From JBCAWW01 sp039024315 (lineage in GTDB: Bacteria; Bacteroidota; Bacteroidia; J057), in the NCBI GenBank assembly GCA_039024315.1, contig JBCCQN010000072.1:1-34384 (forward strand): a stretch of 34,384 nucleotides of DNA, written 5' to 3'. Made by a program: the position numbers and the translations under genes. The notes under the pieces were generated by a model. The model saw only the letters and a list, made by a program, of their open reading frames with translations, ran no database searches and was not told the origin of the DNA. Shown piece after piece: positions 1 to 8,531 of this stretch; positions within the stretch are counted from its first letter, which is position 1; every line of letters starts with the position of its first letter.

Positions 1-88
1 ATTCTGGAAAATAGTCCAATATTATTGCCTAGAGGAACCTAGGCGAAAACGGATATCTCAATTACAAATTATGCGTGAAAAATTTCCC

Positions 89-122
89 TTAGCTTGACGC
101 CAATACGATAGCTATCGGGAGT
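89..122 (-). repeat. Dispersed 34-bp repeat, copy A
   Basis: This segment matches the reverse complement of 34309-34342 at 31 of 34 positions by eye. Its right half contains the perfect palindrome CGATAGCTATCG. It lies just beyond the stop codon of the minus-strand operon that ends at 145. Relative to that operon it has the same orientation as the other copy has to its own operon. No coding potential is visible in positions 1-144 apart from this element. Confidence 0.7.
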
Positions 123-144
123 TGAAAACCCAAAAAGCCCCTAA

Positions 145-429
145 TCAAAGGCCAGGGAAAATCGCCTCAAAGAAAAAGACCAGCCCAAACATCGAGATGG
201 CCATCCAAAAAAGCGCGTACAAGAGGGGAGTCCGGAGCCAGCCGATCTTACCCTTGGCGTGTTGCTGTTGACCGGCGAGGCCAGTAAGCCCAAATATCAA
301 AAAGGGAAACCAATTGTAGGATAGGCGTACCAGTTCGGTTTCGCTATGATCGTCGAAGGCGTAAAGGTATAGGTAGCCCATAATCGCAAAGGCTACAAGG
401 ATAGAAGTGATAAAAATAGAGCGTAGCAT
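145..429 (-). CDS. Small three-helix membrane protein, unknown function
   Basis: I do not recognise a family for this 94-residue protein. It is strongly hydrophobic, with likely membrane helices at about residues 5-25, 40-53 and 68-90. A short charged stretch (about 54-66, QQQHAKGKIGW) joins the last two. The first helix could instead be an uncleaved signal anchor. The gene starts 33 bp past the stop of the esterase-like gene at 463-1446 and reads in the same direction, so it is probably the last member of the four-gene operon that begins at 3615. The ATG at 429 is the natural start because the hydrophobic segment begins straight after it. The reading frame is open and codon use resembles the neighbours. 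A role in the cell envelope is plausible but not shown. Confidence 0.6.
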   Translation of the reverse strand: MLRSIFITSILVAFAIMGYLYLYAFDDHSETELVRLSYNWFPFLIFGLTGLAGQQQHAKGKIGWLRTPLLYALFWMAISMFGLVFFFEAIFPGL

Positions 430-462
430 GGTGGGTCCTTTTCCTTAAAATAGGAAAAAAGC

Positions 463-1446
463 TTAAAAGCCCTGCGCTCGCAACCATTTCTCACAAAGGC
501 CAGCCCAAGCTTGAGCCGGTTCATTTCCTTCCTTGGCGAGTCCCAATCCATGACGGCCTGTCGGGAAAACGTGCAATTCATGGTCTATACCTGCTTCTTT
601 GAGTGCTGTGGCGAAGTCCATACTATGCTGAGCGGGTACGAGTTCATCCGTTTCCGTGGTCCAAATGAAAGCCGGAGGAGTTAGGCTATCGACATGTAGA
701 TGAGTCGAAACTGTGGCAAGAATTTCGTCCGTTGGACTGGGGCCGACTAAGGAGATGACGGCATCTTTCGCGTTTTGAGCAATGCCAGTGCTATCGCCTG
801 TAAAATCAATCGCTGGATAGCAAAGCACCATCAGATCAGGCCGACTCTGCCAATAGCTAGCGCTGTCTGCATCGATAGGATTTTGGGTGCCAAGCAACGA
901 AGTCAAATGACCACCAGCTGAGAAGCCAAGCATACCAATCCTTTGCGGATCAATATTATACTTCGTAGCGTTCTGTCGAAGGTATTGCAAGGCCTGTTGA
1001 GCATCGTAAAGCGCTGCTGGATATAGATCTGGGACTACGCGATAGTTCAAAATGAAAGCTGAGATGCCGATGCTGTTGAGCCATTCGGCGATGGCGATAC
1101 CCTCATGATTTTCGGCCCTCATCATAAAGCCACCACCGGGCGCGATTACGATGGCTGGCTTGGGATTTCCCTCAGCCAAATGATAATCAACCATATAGGG
1201 CAAGGCCTCCGGAAGTTCGCCCATCATCGATTGGATGGCCTTGGCCGAAGCAGGTACTTCCTCTTCCGTCAAACGACGAGGTATCTCTCTGGCTTCCATC
1301 GAAATAACTCGGCTCAGATAGGCTGGATCGCTATAATCGGGAAACAAAAAGGCACTGGTACTCTGATATTGATAGTATGCAAAGCCTGCGCCTCCCAAAA
1401 GAAGGAGGCCAATGCCAATGAGGATAAATCTTAGAAGCTTTTTCAT
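463..1446 (-). CDS. Alpha/beta hydrolase, esterase/lipase (BD-FAE / acetyl-esterase type)
   Basis: A 327-residue serine hydrolase anchored or exported by a hydrophobic N-terminus (residues 5-25). The oxyanion-hole segment APGGGF is at about 102-107, the place of the HGG motif in hormone-sensitive-lipase-like and xylan-esterase-like enzymes. The nucleophile is Ser176 in GFSAGGH. The likely acid is Asp267 (TETDELV) and the likely base His299 (GRHGLG). The fold order matches prolyl-oligopeptidase-related esterases that deacetylate sugars, but the substrate cannot be read from sequence. The start codon lies 1 bp from the stop of the upstream ADP-ribosylglycohydrolase gene, so the two are almost certainly cotranscribed and translationally coupled. 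The N-terminal helix puts the catalytic domain in the periplasm or at the outer face of the inner membrane. The hydrolase family is sure; the exact esterase class is inference. Confidence 0.88.
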   Translation of the reverse strand: MKKLLRFILIGIGLLLLGGAGFAYYQYQSTSAFLFPDYSDPAYLSRVISMEAREIPRRLTEEEVPASAKAIQSMMGELPEALPYMVDYHLAEGNPKPAIVIAPGGGFMMRAENHEGIAIAEWLNSIGISAFILNYRVVPDLYPAALYDAQQALQYLRQNATKYNIDPQRIGMLGFSAGGHLTSLLGTQNPIDADSASYWQSRPDLMVLCYPAIDFTGDSTGIAQNAKDAVISLVGPSPTDEILATVSTHLHVDSLTPPAFIWTTETDELVPAQHSMDFATALKEAGIDHELHVFPTGRHGLGLAKEGNEPAQAWAGLCEKWLRAQGF

Positions 1447-1447
1447 C

Positions 1448-2761
1448 TTACATGCTTTGGGTGAGTCTTTGGGCGAGTAGTTCTAGATCAGTACCCATCA
1501 GGCGATTTGTTTCCAAGATTTTTTGGACTAGCCCTCCAGGCAACGCACTCACCCCGTGATAGGCACCAAGTATCGCGCCGGTTACTGCTCCAGTAGTATC
1601 ATTGTCCCGCCCGAAGTTGATCACAAACTCCATACTGGTCTGAAAGTCAAAATCAAAGAGCATGAGTGCCACGAGATTGACTAAATGGATCTCGCTGGGA
1701 TGAAACGGAAATGATTGTAGATGCTGATCCATGCGTTCATAGGCCACGGCAAAACGGGCATATTTGATGGAATCTGCTTCTGTCTTGAGCGGAATGGCCA
1801 GTTTGACAGGCGTATTTTGGAGGACTTCTGCCGGATCCGCGTCTTTGGCCGCTTTGACGATGGCTAAAGCATCACGATATACTTTGTAAGAAGTACGTCC
1901 TACCAAGCGGCTATTAAAGTATCCCTTTGGATCTACATCCCGCACTACTCGCATCACTGAGTCAGGACTGACTCCGGGTTCCATGGCCTTGGCCACGAGA
2001 CTGGCTGTCAAGCCGCTAATATCTTTGGCAAAGCCAATGTCAAAAATGTCGATTCGATAGCTTTGTTCATAGGCCCAAAGTGGATTGCCAGGATAAGTGG
2101 CCCCTATCATGGGCGAAAACAGCATGCCCGCACAAACCATCTCTCCGCCATAAAATTTATTAAGAGCATCCGAAAAGTCGTCAATTTCGCCTTCGGCATA
2201 AGGCTTGGCTACCATGGCCCACTCTTTCAACCAAGCAATACGCCGCATTTGATCCTCATAAGGATCTAACTTATACTCGTCGATCTGCTTGAGCTGAGAG
2301 AGACTAGACTCATAGCGATTTTGGATATGTTCAGCGAAGCTGAGGGCAGAAAGCCGCTCTGGCCTACTTAGTATTGTACTACCAGTACCAGTGAGGTAAT
2401 CGATCATCAAGACCTTCCAGCGAGTATCATCAGTGGTGCCTCCGGCAGGAAGATTCATCGCCCAAGTACCTTCGGCACTAGGTTCGCGGACCATGTCATC
2501 TAAGGTGTCAATAAAGCCATATTCTAGTTGCATTTGCTCACGGCTCCACATCTCTGTGGGTGCTCCCATCGCATCTCCAATGGCTGAACCCACCAACATT
2601 CCGAGCAATTTGTCATAGAGGACTTCATCAGATAATTGATGAGCTTGATAGGTAGGGGCTTCATGTTCTAGCATAGGGAGAGGAGGCTCGTGATCGACAG
2701 GGATGGCCGGCCTGCATGACAAGAGTAGGCCGAGGATGAGCAGCAGCAAGTAGGCTTTCAT
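1448..2761 (-). CDS. ADP-ribosylglycohydrolase family lipoprotein
   Basis: 437 residues when started at the ATG at 2761. An in-frame ATG at 2794 would add 11 residues before an otherwise perfect lipoprotein signal (LLLLILGLLLSC, lipid Cys16), so the inner start is preferred. The family's dinuclear metal site is visible: GDAMGAPTE at about 62-70, TTDDTRW at about 109-115 and the C-terminal GRDNDTTGA at about 384-392. The all-helical domain of this family (DraG, ARH) removes ADP-ribose from proteins or small molecules. Most members are cytosolic. Here the signal peptide and Cys place the enzyme in the periplasm or on the outer membrane, which is unusual and changes the likely substrate. It sits mid-operon between two alpha/beta hydrolases (38 bp after the upstream stop, 1 bp before the next start). 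Family assignment is firm; substrate is unknown. Confidence 0.9.
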   Translation of the reverse strand: MKAYLLLLILGLLLSCRPAIPVDHEPPLPMLEHEAPTYQAHQLSDEVLYDKLLGMLVGSAIGDAMGAPTEMWSREQMQLEYGFIDTLDDMVREPSAEGTWAMNLPAGGTTDDTRWKVLMIDYLTGTGSTILSRPERLSALSFAEHIQNRYESSLSQLKQIDEYKLDPYEDQMRRIAWLKEWAMVAKPYAEGEIDDFSDALNKFYGGEMVCAGMLFSPMIGATYPGNPLWAYEQSYRIDIFDIGFAKDISGLTASLVAKAMEPGVSPDSVMRVVRDVDPKGYFNSRLVGRTSYKVYRDALAIVKAAKDADPAEVLQNTPVKLAIPLKTEADSIKYARFAVAYERMDQHLQSFPFHPSEIHLVNLVALMLFDFDFQTSMEFVINFGRDNDTTGAVTGAILGAYHGVSALPGGLVQKILETNRLMGTDLELLAQRLTQSM

Positions 2762-2799
2762 TTGAGTAAGATAGCAGATTTGCACGAAATTCACCTAGC

Positions 2800-3615
2800 T
2801 TAGACCTTCAGAAATTGCAGGATACGTTTGATCACTTTTTCGTCTCTTAAGATTCGAAAATGACCTGTGCCCTCGATCTCTTCCATTTTACCAGCAGGCC
2901 AATTATTTACCACATTTCTGGCTCGTTCGATCGGAATTACCTTGTCATTTTTGTCATGGATGATTAGGCCTTCTTTTACCTTGATTTGCTTGACGAAGTC
3001 GCTCACGTTGAGTACTCGAGGGTCGTAGCCGGTTTCTGCCGCTAGACGTTGTTTGAGTAAGTTTTTGACCTCTTCAGTAATGCCCACTTGGGAGGAAACG
3101 TCATCTATGCGTTCCGTGAAACGGTCTGGCGTAGTAAGCAGCAAATACTTGTCAATATTGACCGCTGGCAGCTGGCTAAGCGCATAGGTGGTGGCTACTC
3201 CGCCAAAGGAGTGGCTGATCAAATCCTTGACTTCATGTGTCCCGATCAGAAATTTGACCAGATCGGTAAATTCGAAGAGACTGGTTTTCCCTTTACTGCT
3301 AAAGCCATGGGAAGGCGCATCAAAAGCTAAAACGGTAAAGTTAGCAGCTCGCAAGGCTTTGATGATGTCGCCAAAATTGCCGGCTTGGCCTTCCCAGCCA
3401 TGAATAAGTAAAATCTTTCGGGGCCCTCCTGGCCAGATATAAGTAGCAATGTCAAAGCCTTGAAAAGCAAGCCTTTCCTTCTGCGCCTGAGCTAAGACCG
3501 CTAGCTCAAAGTCTCTAAGCTTGTGTACTTGCGGGTTGAGGAGTTGTTTGTAGGCAAAATTACTCACTTGTCGCGGTGCGATCTGTGAGGCGAGTCTGAT
3601 CAGGGTCTTTTGCAT
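2800..3615 (-). CDS. Alpha/beta fold hydrolase
   Basis: A 271-residue cytosolic-looking hydrolase with no signal peptide. The HG oxyanion motif is at residues 72-73 (LLIHGWEG), the strand-turn segment AFDAPSHG at 97-104, and the nucleophile Ser136 in SHSFGG (134-139). The acid is Asp221 or Asp224 (HDKNDKVIP), and His252 (GTGHFRIL) completes the triad. The order matches small monomeric alpha/beta hydrolases that annotation pipelines leave without substrate. It is the first gene of the minus-strand operon continuing into the ADP-ribosylglycohydrolase lipoprotein. A perfect 14-bp palindrome lies 12 bp upstream of its start, in the divergent region shared with the CotH-type gene. Residues 1-35 before the fold (QKTLIRLASQI...) are basic and amphipathic and may touch the membrane. 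Confidence 0.85.
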   Translation of the reverse strand: MQKTLIRLASQIAPRQVSNFAYKQLLNPQVHKLRDFELAVLAQAQKERLAFQGFDIATYIWPGGPRKILLIHGWEGQAGNFGDIIKALRAANFTVLAFDAPSHGFSSKGKTSLFEFTDLVKFLIGTHEVKDLISHSFGGVATTYALSQLPAVNIDKYLLLTTPDRFTERIDDVSSQVGITEEVKNLLKQRLAAETGYDPRVLNVSDFVKQIKVKEGLIIHDKNDKVIPIERARNVVNNWPAGKMEEIEGTGHFRILRDEKVIKRILQFLKV

Positions 3616-3627
3616 ATAAGGATTGAC

Positions 3628-3641
3628 TCTGCCTAGGCAGA
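3628..3641. promoter_or_regulatory. Perfect 14-bp palindrome upstream of hydrolase operon
   Basis: TCTGCCTAGGCAGA equals its own reverse complement. It begins 12 bp before the start codon of the minus-strand operon (3615), inside the 172-bp divergent region. It could be an operator or an mRNA leader hairpin. No regulator gene adjoins it and no clear TAnnTTTG box was found nearby. Confidence 0.4.
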
Positions 3642-3787
3642 AATGTTTGTGATAGTCTGATTATTGAATTCTAAATTAAGAATCCCTTTGCTTTTGGGTC
3701 TAAAGCAAGCGCAAATTAGGAAAAAGGCCATTAGATAGGGGTATCATAGGCGGCAAATGTCTATATTAAAAGTCCAGACCTGCTGAC

Positions 3788-6700
3788 ATGCGCTTAAAAT
3801 CTACTACTCTCCTCCTATTAGGGTGCTTCCCACTATTGCTATTATCGCAAATTCGCTTCAATGAAGTGATGAATTGGAATACTACTTTCGATGCTGGACA
3901 GGGCTATGATGATCATTGCGATTGGATCGAATTTCAGACCGAAACAGAGATTGACTTAGCTGGCTGGACCCTGAGCGATGATCCCCAAAACCCCCAGAGA
4001 TGGACGTTCCCCGAAGGGATAAAGCTAAGTGAAAACCAATATCTCGTCGTCTTTGCGGATGGCTTTGACATCAGCTTGCATGCTAATTTTAAACTAAAGG
4101 CAAATGGTGAATGGATCGGCATTTTTAACCCAGATGGTAACTTAGTAGATAGTCTAAGCGTGCCATTTATAGGTCGTAATTATGCTTATGGCCGCTCCAT
4201 AGAAACCGATCAATGGGGATGGTATGATGAGCCTACACCGGGTCGGGCCAATGATTCTGTGTGGTATTACGGCTTCGCCGAACGTCCAGTTTTTTCCCAT
4301 CTGCCCGCCTTTTATCAAAGCAATCAGACGATAACCATAGATCATCCCGATCCTCAGGCTACCATACGCTATACTTACAAAGGAGAAACCGTAACAGAAG
4401 AAAGTCCGATTCACGCTAGCCCGATTAACCTGAGTAGTACCGAAGTGATTAGAGCGAGGGCATTCAAGGAGGGATATTTGCCTTCCGAAACAGTCGCTAG
4501 GACCTTTTTTGTCTATGAGACTGTGCCCACTATTCCCGTAATCTCGATCACCACCGATCCTGCCAATCTGTGGGACAATCAAATCGGCATCTACGTTACC
4601 GGCACCAATGGCATCAAAGACAATGGACCGGCCTCTGATCCGCCTCGCAATTGGAATCAGCCTTGGGAGCGTGAAAGTAACTTTGAATATCTCGATACGG
4701 AAGAAAATTTAGCGCTAGAGCAAACCGTTGGGATCAAAGTTTTTGGGGGTTGGAGCCGTGCTTTTGCGCAAAAGTCGCTTTCTGTTTTTGCCCGTAAGCA
4801 GTATGGTGAAAACCGCTTTCATTATCCATTTTTTGACCAAAAGGATTTCTCCCAATACAAATCATTCATTCTGCGTAACTCTGGCAATGATTGGTCAGGG
4901 GCCAATGGGAGTATGATTCGAGACGCCTTTCAGCAGGCTTTGAGTGTGGGACGCATGGAAATTGATCACCAAGCGTATCAACCGATCTCCGTTTATCTCA
5001 ATGGCGAATACTGGGGAATCCACAACCAGCGCGAAAAGCTCAACGAAAACTATCTGTACAATAATCATCTCGTCAACGAAGACGAACTCGACCTACTCAA
5101 AAACTTTCGCGAAGCCTTCAATGGCAATGTCCTGCAATACAATCGTATGATGGATTTTGTCAATGGGCATCCCATGAGTTTTCGTCAAAACTATTTGGGG
5201 GCTAAGGAGCTGATTGATATGCAAGAGTATATGGATTATATGATCTTGCAGATCTACATCAATAATCAGGACTGGCCCGGTAACAATATCAAATACTGGC
5301 GGGCACATGCCCCTGGTTCGCGTTGGCGCTGGTTGCTCTATGATACCGACTTTGGTTTTGGAATCTGGAACTCTCAGCCAAGCGAAAATACCATGGATTT
5401 TGCTTTAGAGCAGTACGGTCCCGGTTGGCCCAATCCACCTTGGGCAACGGAATTATTTCGAGCACTTTCGGCCAGTCCGGAGTTTAGGACCGAGTTTTCG
5501 CAGCGATATCTCAGCCACATCAACTACAGCTTTACTCCCGAACGAGTTGATCATATACTCGATAGCCTAGAGCAAAACGTCAGTACTGCAATGGTCCAGC
5601 ATATGGCTCGCTGGGGAGGCCAACACTCGAGCTGGCAGTATCAGGTAGATGTGATGCGCAGTTTTGGTCGGTCTAGACCGACTTATGCGAGACAGCATTT
5701 ACGTAGGGAGTTTAACTTAGGCCGCGAAATAAATATGCGTCTTTGGTGGCCCGATGGGCAAGGGGGAAGCGTTCTGGAACAGGAATATAAACTCAAAGAT
5801 GGTAGTGTGGGCACCTACTTTTCAGATTTGCCACTCAACCTTTTAGCTATGCCAGATCGTGGCTATGAGTTTAGCGGCTGGGAACTTTTTCCTTGGTCGA
5901 GTGATAGTGTGCCTCCTGCGGAGAACGCTAAGTTGTCGGGGCAGGCCCGCTTCGCGCAACGCTTAGACTCGAGCCGTATCATACGTCCCGCCTTTGTACC
6001 TTTAGAGGTAAAGTTTGCTAGCCTTGCCCTCGGAGACTCTGGGCAAAGTACTCAGATAGGTATTTACAATCCAACGGATCAGCTTCAGCATCTCAATGGT
6101 TATCGCCTGCTGGGTGATACAGATACGACACTGGCTTCGGGCAGCAGTATTGAGCCCAATGGCTGGTTATGGCTAGATTTACCCCTCAATACAGATACTT
6201 TTAGCCTAGTCCTCAAACATGCTTTCGGCAATACGGTAGATTCCCTCTATTTTGATCGAGGCTATTGGCCTGGAGTGCAGCACTATCAGCTCAAGCACCC
6301 TCAACTCAACAATGCTGATGCCTCCAATTGGCGTCCGGCCCAGCCAGAGGTAATCCTCGCTTGGCAGCCTTGGATCGCTTCTCTCAAGATTAATGAAGTG
6401 CAGGCCGCGAACCTCAACGGTATTAAAGATGAAAACAAGCAAGCCGCCGATTGGCTGGAAATCTATAATCCTTCAGATAGGCTTATCGATTTAGGTGGTA
6501 TGTACCTCTCTGATGATTTGGCAGATCCTTATCGTTGGCAAATCCCGATGAGCGATGCCTTTCAGACTACCATTTTGTCAAAAGGCTTTTTGCGCTTTTG
6601 GGCTGATGGTGATACTGCCGATGGCATTTTGCACCTACCATTTAAGCTCGCAAAGGCCGGTGAAACTCTCTATCTCTTTGAAAGAGGGGGGCTTTTACTA

Positions 6701-7390
6701 GACTCTCTGGCTTTTCCTGCGCTTGGGCAAGATTCTGTCTATGCTCGTTTTCCTGATGGAGGGGAGGATGGGTATATCATTCCTTTAGTTACTAGTACTC
6801 CAGCCGGTCCCAATCGGCTAGACAATGCGAGGCCAACTTTCACTTCGGAACCATTGAGAGAAGCCCGCCCTGAACAGACTTATCGGTACGAATTTTCGAT
6901 TAAAGATCCCAATGGGGACCAGATATGGCAAGAAGCCCTCGCTTTGCCTCGCTGGGCCTTCTACAATCCGTCCTTTATCGGCGGTGGCAACATATTTGGT
7001 ACTCCCAGTAAAGCCGACATTGGGGAACATCTGGTGGTCCTACGCGCGTGGGATGGATACACCCAGAGCTATACGATTCAATCCTTTACGATCGAGGTAC
7101 TAGATCCCGCCAGAGAACGTGTGCTCAGTATTCCTCCCACAGAAGGGATTTTATTTCCGAATCCCAACGCCGGCCTATTTACTTATATGGCCGTTTACGA
7201 TGCCGGTTCAGAGTTGCAGCTAAAGGTGTTTGATGTCGCCGGTCGAGTGGCTTGGGAAAGAAATTATCGCACCGAATCTGAGATCTGGCAAGAAGAAATA
7301 AACCTTACATCTCTCAGTGAAGGGATCTATTTTTTGCAAGTTTGGGAAGGTGAATCCCTCAAAGATCTGCACAAGATTGTGATTCAATAA
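3788..7390 (+). CDS. CotH-kinase / lamin-tail multidomain surface protein with T9SS sorting domain
   Basis: A 1200-residue secreted protein. A signal peptide covers residues 1-20 (LLLLGCFPLLLLS). A first lamin-tail domain spans about 21-150 (RFNEVM...DWIEFQ...LAGWTLSD). A chitobiase C-terminal-like beta domain follows at about 165-245 (ATIRYT, VIRARAFKEGY). A CotH-kinase-like domain spans about 250-640, with YWGIHNQREKLNE at 408-420 and the acidic motif YDTDFGFG at 518-525. A repeat-type linker (LWWPDGQGG) comes next, then a second lamin-tail domain at about 865-1010 (KINEVQAAN...DWLEIYNPS) and an Ig/cadherin-like domain at about 1015-1105. The last 80 residues are a type A T9SS sorting domain (LFPNPNAGLF, LKVFDVAGRV, LSEGIYFLQV). 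The architecture predicts export and anchoring at the cell surface. CotH kinases phosphorylate spore-coat proteins in Bacillus; the role in non-sporing Bacteroidota is unknown. It stands alone between divergent and unrelated genes. Confidence 0.92.
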   Translation: MRLKSTTLLLLGCFPLLLLSQIRFNEVMNWNTTFDAGQGYDDHCDWIEFQTETEIDLAGWTLSDDPQNPQRWTFPEGIKLSENQYLVVFADGFDISLHANFKLKANGEWIGIFNPDGNLVDSLSVPFIGRNYAYGRSIETDQWGWYDEPTPGRANDSVWYYGFAERPVFSHLPAFYQSNQTITIDHPDPQATIRYTYKGETVTEESPIHASPINLSSTEVIRARAFKEGYLPSETVARTFFVYETVPTIPVISITTDPANLWDNQIGIYVTGTNGIKDNGPASDPPRNWNQPWERESNFEYLDTEENLALEQTVGIKVFGGWSRAFAQKSLSVFARKQYGENRFHYPFFDQKDFSQYKSFILRNSGNDWSGANGSMIRDAFQQALSVGRMEIDHQAYQPISVYLNGEYWGIHNQREKLNENYLYNNHLVNEDELDLLKNFREAFNGNVLQYNRMMDFVNGHPMSFRQNYLGAKELIDMQEYMDYMILQIYINNQDWPGNNIKYWRAHAPGSRWRWLLYDTDFGFGIWNSQPSENTMDFALEQYGPGWPNPPWATELFRALSASPEFRTEFSQRYLSHINYSFTPERVDHILDSLEQNVSTAMVQHMARWGGQHSSWQYQVDVMRSFGRSRPTYARQHLRREFNLGREINMRLWWPDGQGGSVLEQEYKLKDGSVGTYFSDLPLNLLAMPDRGYEFSGWELFPWSSDSVPPAENAKLSGQARFAQRLDSSRIIRPAFVPLEVKFASLALGDSGQSTQIGIYNPTDQLQHLNGYRLLGDTDTTLASGSSIEPNGWLWLDLPLNTDTFSLVLKHAFGNTVDSLYFDRGYWPGVQHYQLKHPQLNNADASNWRPAQPEVILAWQPWIASLKINEVQAANLNGIKDENKQAADWLEIYNPSDRLIDLGGMYLSDDLADPYRWQIPMSDAFQTTILSKGFLRFWADGDTADGILHLPFKLAKAGETLYLFERGGLLLDSLAFPALGQDSVYARFPDGGEDGYIIPLVTSTPAGPNRLDNARPTFTSEPLREARPEQTYRYEFSIKDPNGDQIWQEALALPRWAFYNPSFIGGGNIFGTPSKADIGEHLVVLRAWDGYTQSYTIQSFTIEVLDPARERVLSIPPTEGILFPNPNAGLFTYMAVYDAGSELQLKVFDVAGRVAWERNYRTESEIWQEEINLTSLSEGIYFLQVWEGESLKDLHKIVIQ

Positions 7391-7535
7391 TCCTCTTAGG
7401 GCTTGAAGGCCAGCTTAATCGACAAAACCTTATAGATTCTTTCGCGTTAAAAATTGTCCGTGTTTTCTTCCGGTATTGCTGGGGAAAATATATACTTTTA
7501 GCTCCCGATCATTTGGGGTGACTGAATTTTTGCAT

Positions 7536-8243
7536 ATGAACAATTACAATCCTTCCTATTTCACCGAAAAAGTCTCTGACTGGAAAAAACGCTCAAGTAA
7601 AAATCCTTGGACTGTCTTCAAGATCATGTCTGAATTTGTAGAAGGCTTCGAAAAGATGGCGGAAATTGGACCTTGTGTCTCGATTTTTGGCTCCGCTCGT
7701 ACTAAGCCTGGTACTGAATACTATGAGTTAGCGGCTGAAACGGCTGCAAAACTCACCGAGGCTGGATTTGGCGTGATCACTGGTGGTGGACCTGGCATTA
7801 TGGAAGCGGGTAATAAAGGTGCTCACGAACAAAAAGGTACTTCAGTAGGCCTAAATATCGAATTGCCCTTCGAGCAAAATCACAATCCTTATATCGATCC
7901 GGATAAAAATATTGACTTCAATTACTTCTTTGTCCGTAAAGTAATGTTTGTCAAATACTCTCAAGGTTTTGTGGTATTGCCAGGTGGCTTTGGTACCCTA
8001 GATGAGCTATTTGAAGCTTTAACGCTGATCCAAACCTACAAAATCAATCGTTTTCCGGTGGTTTTGGTGGGCAGAAGTTTTTGGTCAGGCCTGATTGATT
8101 GGATCAAAGCGACCCTTAGAGATGAGTTTAAAACGATCTCTCCAGATGATATTGACCTATTTCACCTTGTCGATACTGCCGATGAAGTGGCGGAAGTGAT
8201 TACTAACTACTATTCCAATCACGTAGTAAAGCCAAATTTCTAA
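7536..8243 (+). CDS. LOG family (TIGR00730) nucleotide 5'-monophosphate phosphoribohydrolase
   Basis: 235 residues from the ATG at 7536. An in-frame ATG at 7476 would add 20 residues with no family character, so the inner start is preferred. The Rossmann-like fold shows CVSIFGSAR at about 47-55, the nucleotide-binding GGGPGIMEAGNKGA at 83-96, and the family signature PGGFGTLDE at 149-157. LOG enzymes cleave ribose phosphate from (cytokinin) nucleoside monophosphates. Bacterial relatives often act on AMP or have unproven substrates, and many are annotated wrongly as lysine decarboxylases. The protein is cytosolic. The gene is a single cistron 145 bp after the CotH-type gene. Confidence 0.9.
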   Translation: MNNYNPSYFTEKVSDWKKRSSKNPWTVFKIMSEFVEGFEKMAEIGPCVSIFGSARTKPGTEYYELAAETAAKLTEAGFGVITGGGPGIMEAGNKGAHEQKGTSVGLNIELPFEQNHNPYIDPDKNIDFNYFFVRKVMFVKYSQGFVVLPGGFGTLDELFEALTLIQTYKINRFPVVLVGRSFWSGLIDWIKATLRDEFKTISPDDIDLFHLVDTADEVAEVITNYYSNHVVKPNF

Positions 8244-8458
8244 TACGTTCAAGCGGATTATACAACCTATCAGAACGAAATTCGTACCATTCAGAAGATC
8301 ATTAGACAAATAACCAATGCGGTTAGATAATTTGTTGTCGTTATCAGAAATTACGAATGAAAGAAAAACAGTAAATCTGTCGCAAAAATGTAAATCGCTA
8401 AAACGACATTTGCCGCCATACGATTTTCTGACAACACAACGTTCTTACCACATTAATT

Positions 8459-8503
8459 TTAACTGGTCGCTTTTTCCAAACACAGACCCATAAGGCCAGT
8501 TAA
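8459..8503 (+). other. Inverted repeat in the lytic transglycosylase leader
   Basis: TTAACTGG (8459-8466) and CCAGTTAA (8496-8503) are perfect 8-bp arms around a 29-bp loop, ending 28 bp before the ATG at 8532. The arms could form a leader hairpin or bind a dimeric regulator. The rest of the 288-bp gap (8244-8531) shows no ORF, terminator or RNA gene that I can recognise. Confidence 0.35.
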
Positions 8504-8531
8504 CTTTTACGGCAAACACAAACACCTTCTT

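Noticed and set aside
3788..7390. Spore-coat function for the CotH-type protein
   Set aside because: Bacteroidota do not sporulate, and the T9SS sorting domain indicates a surface protein.
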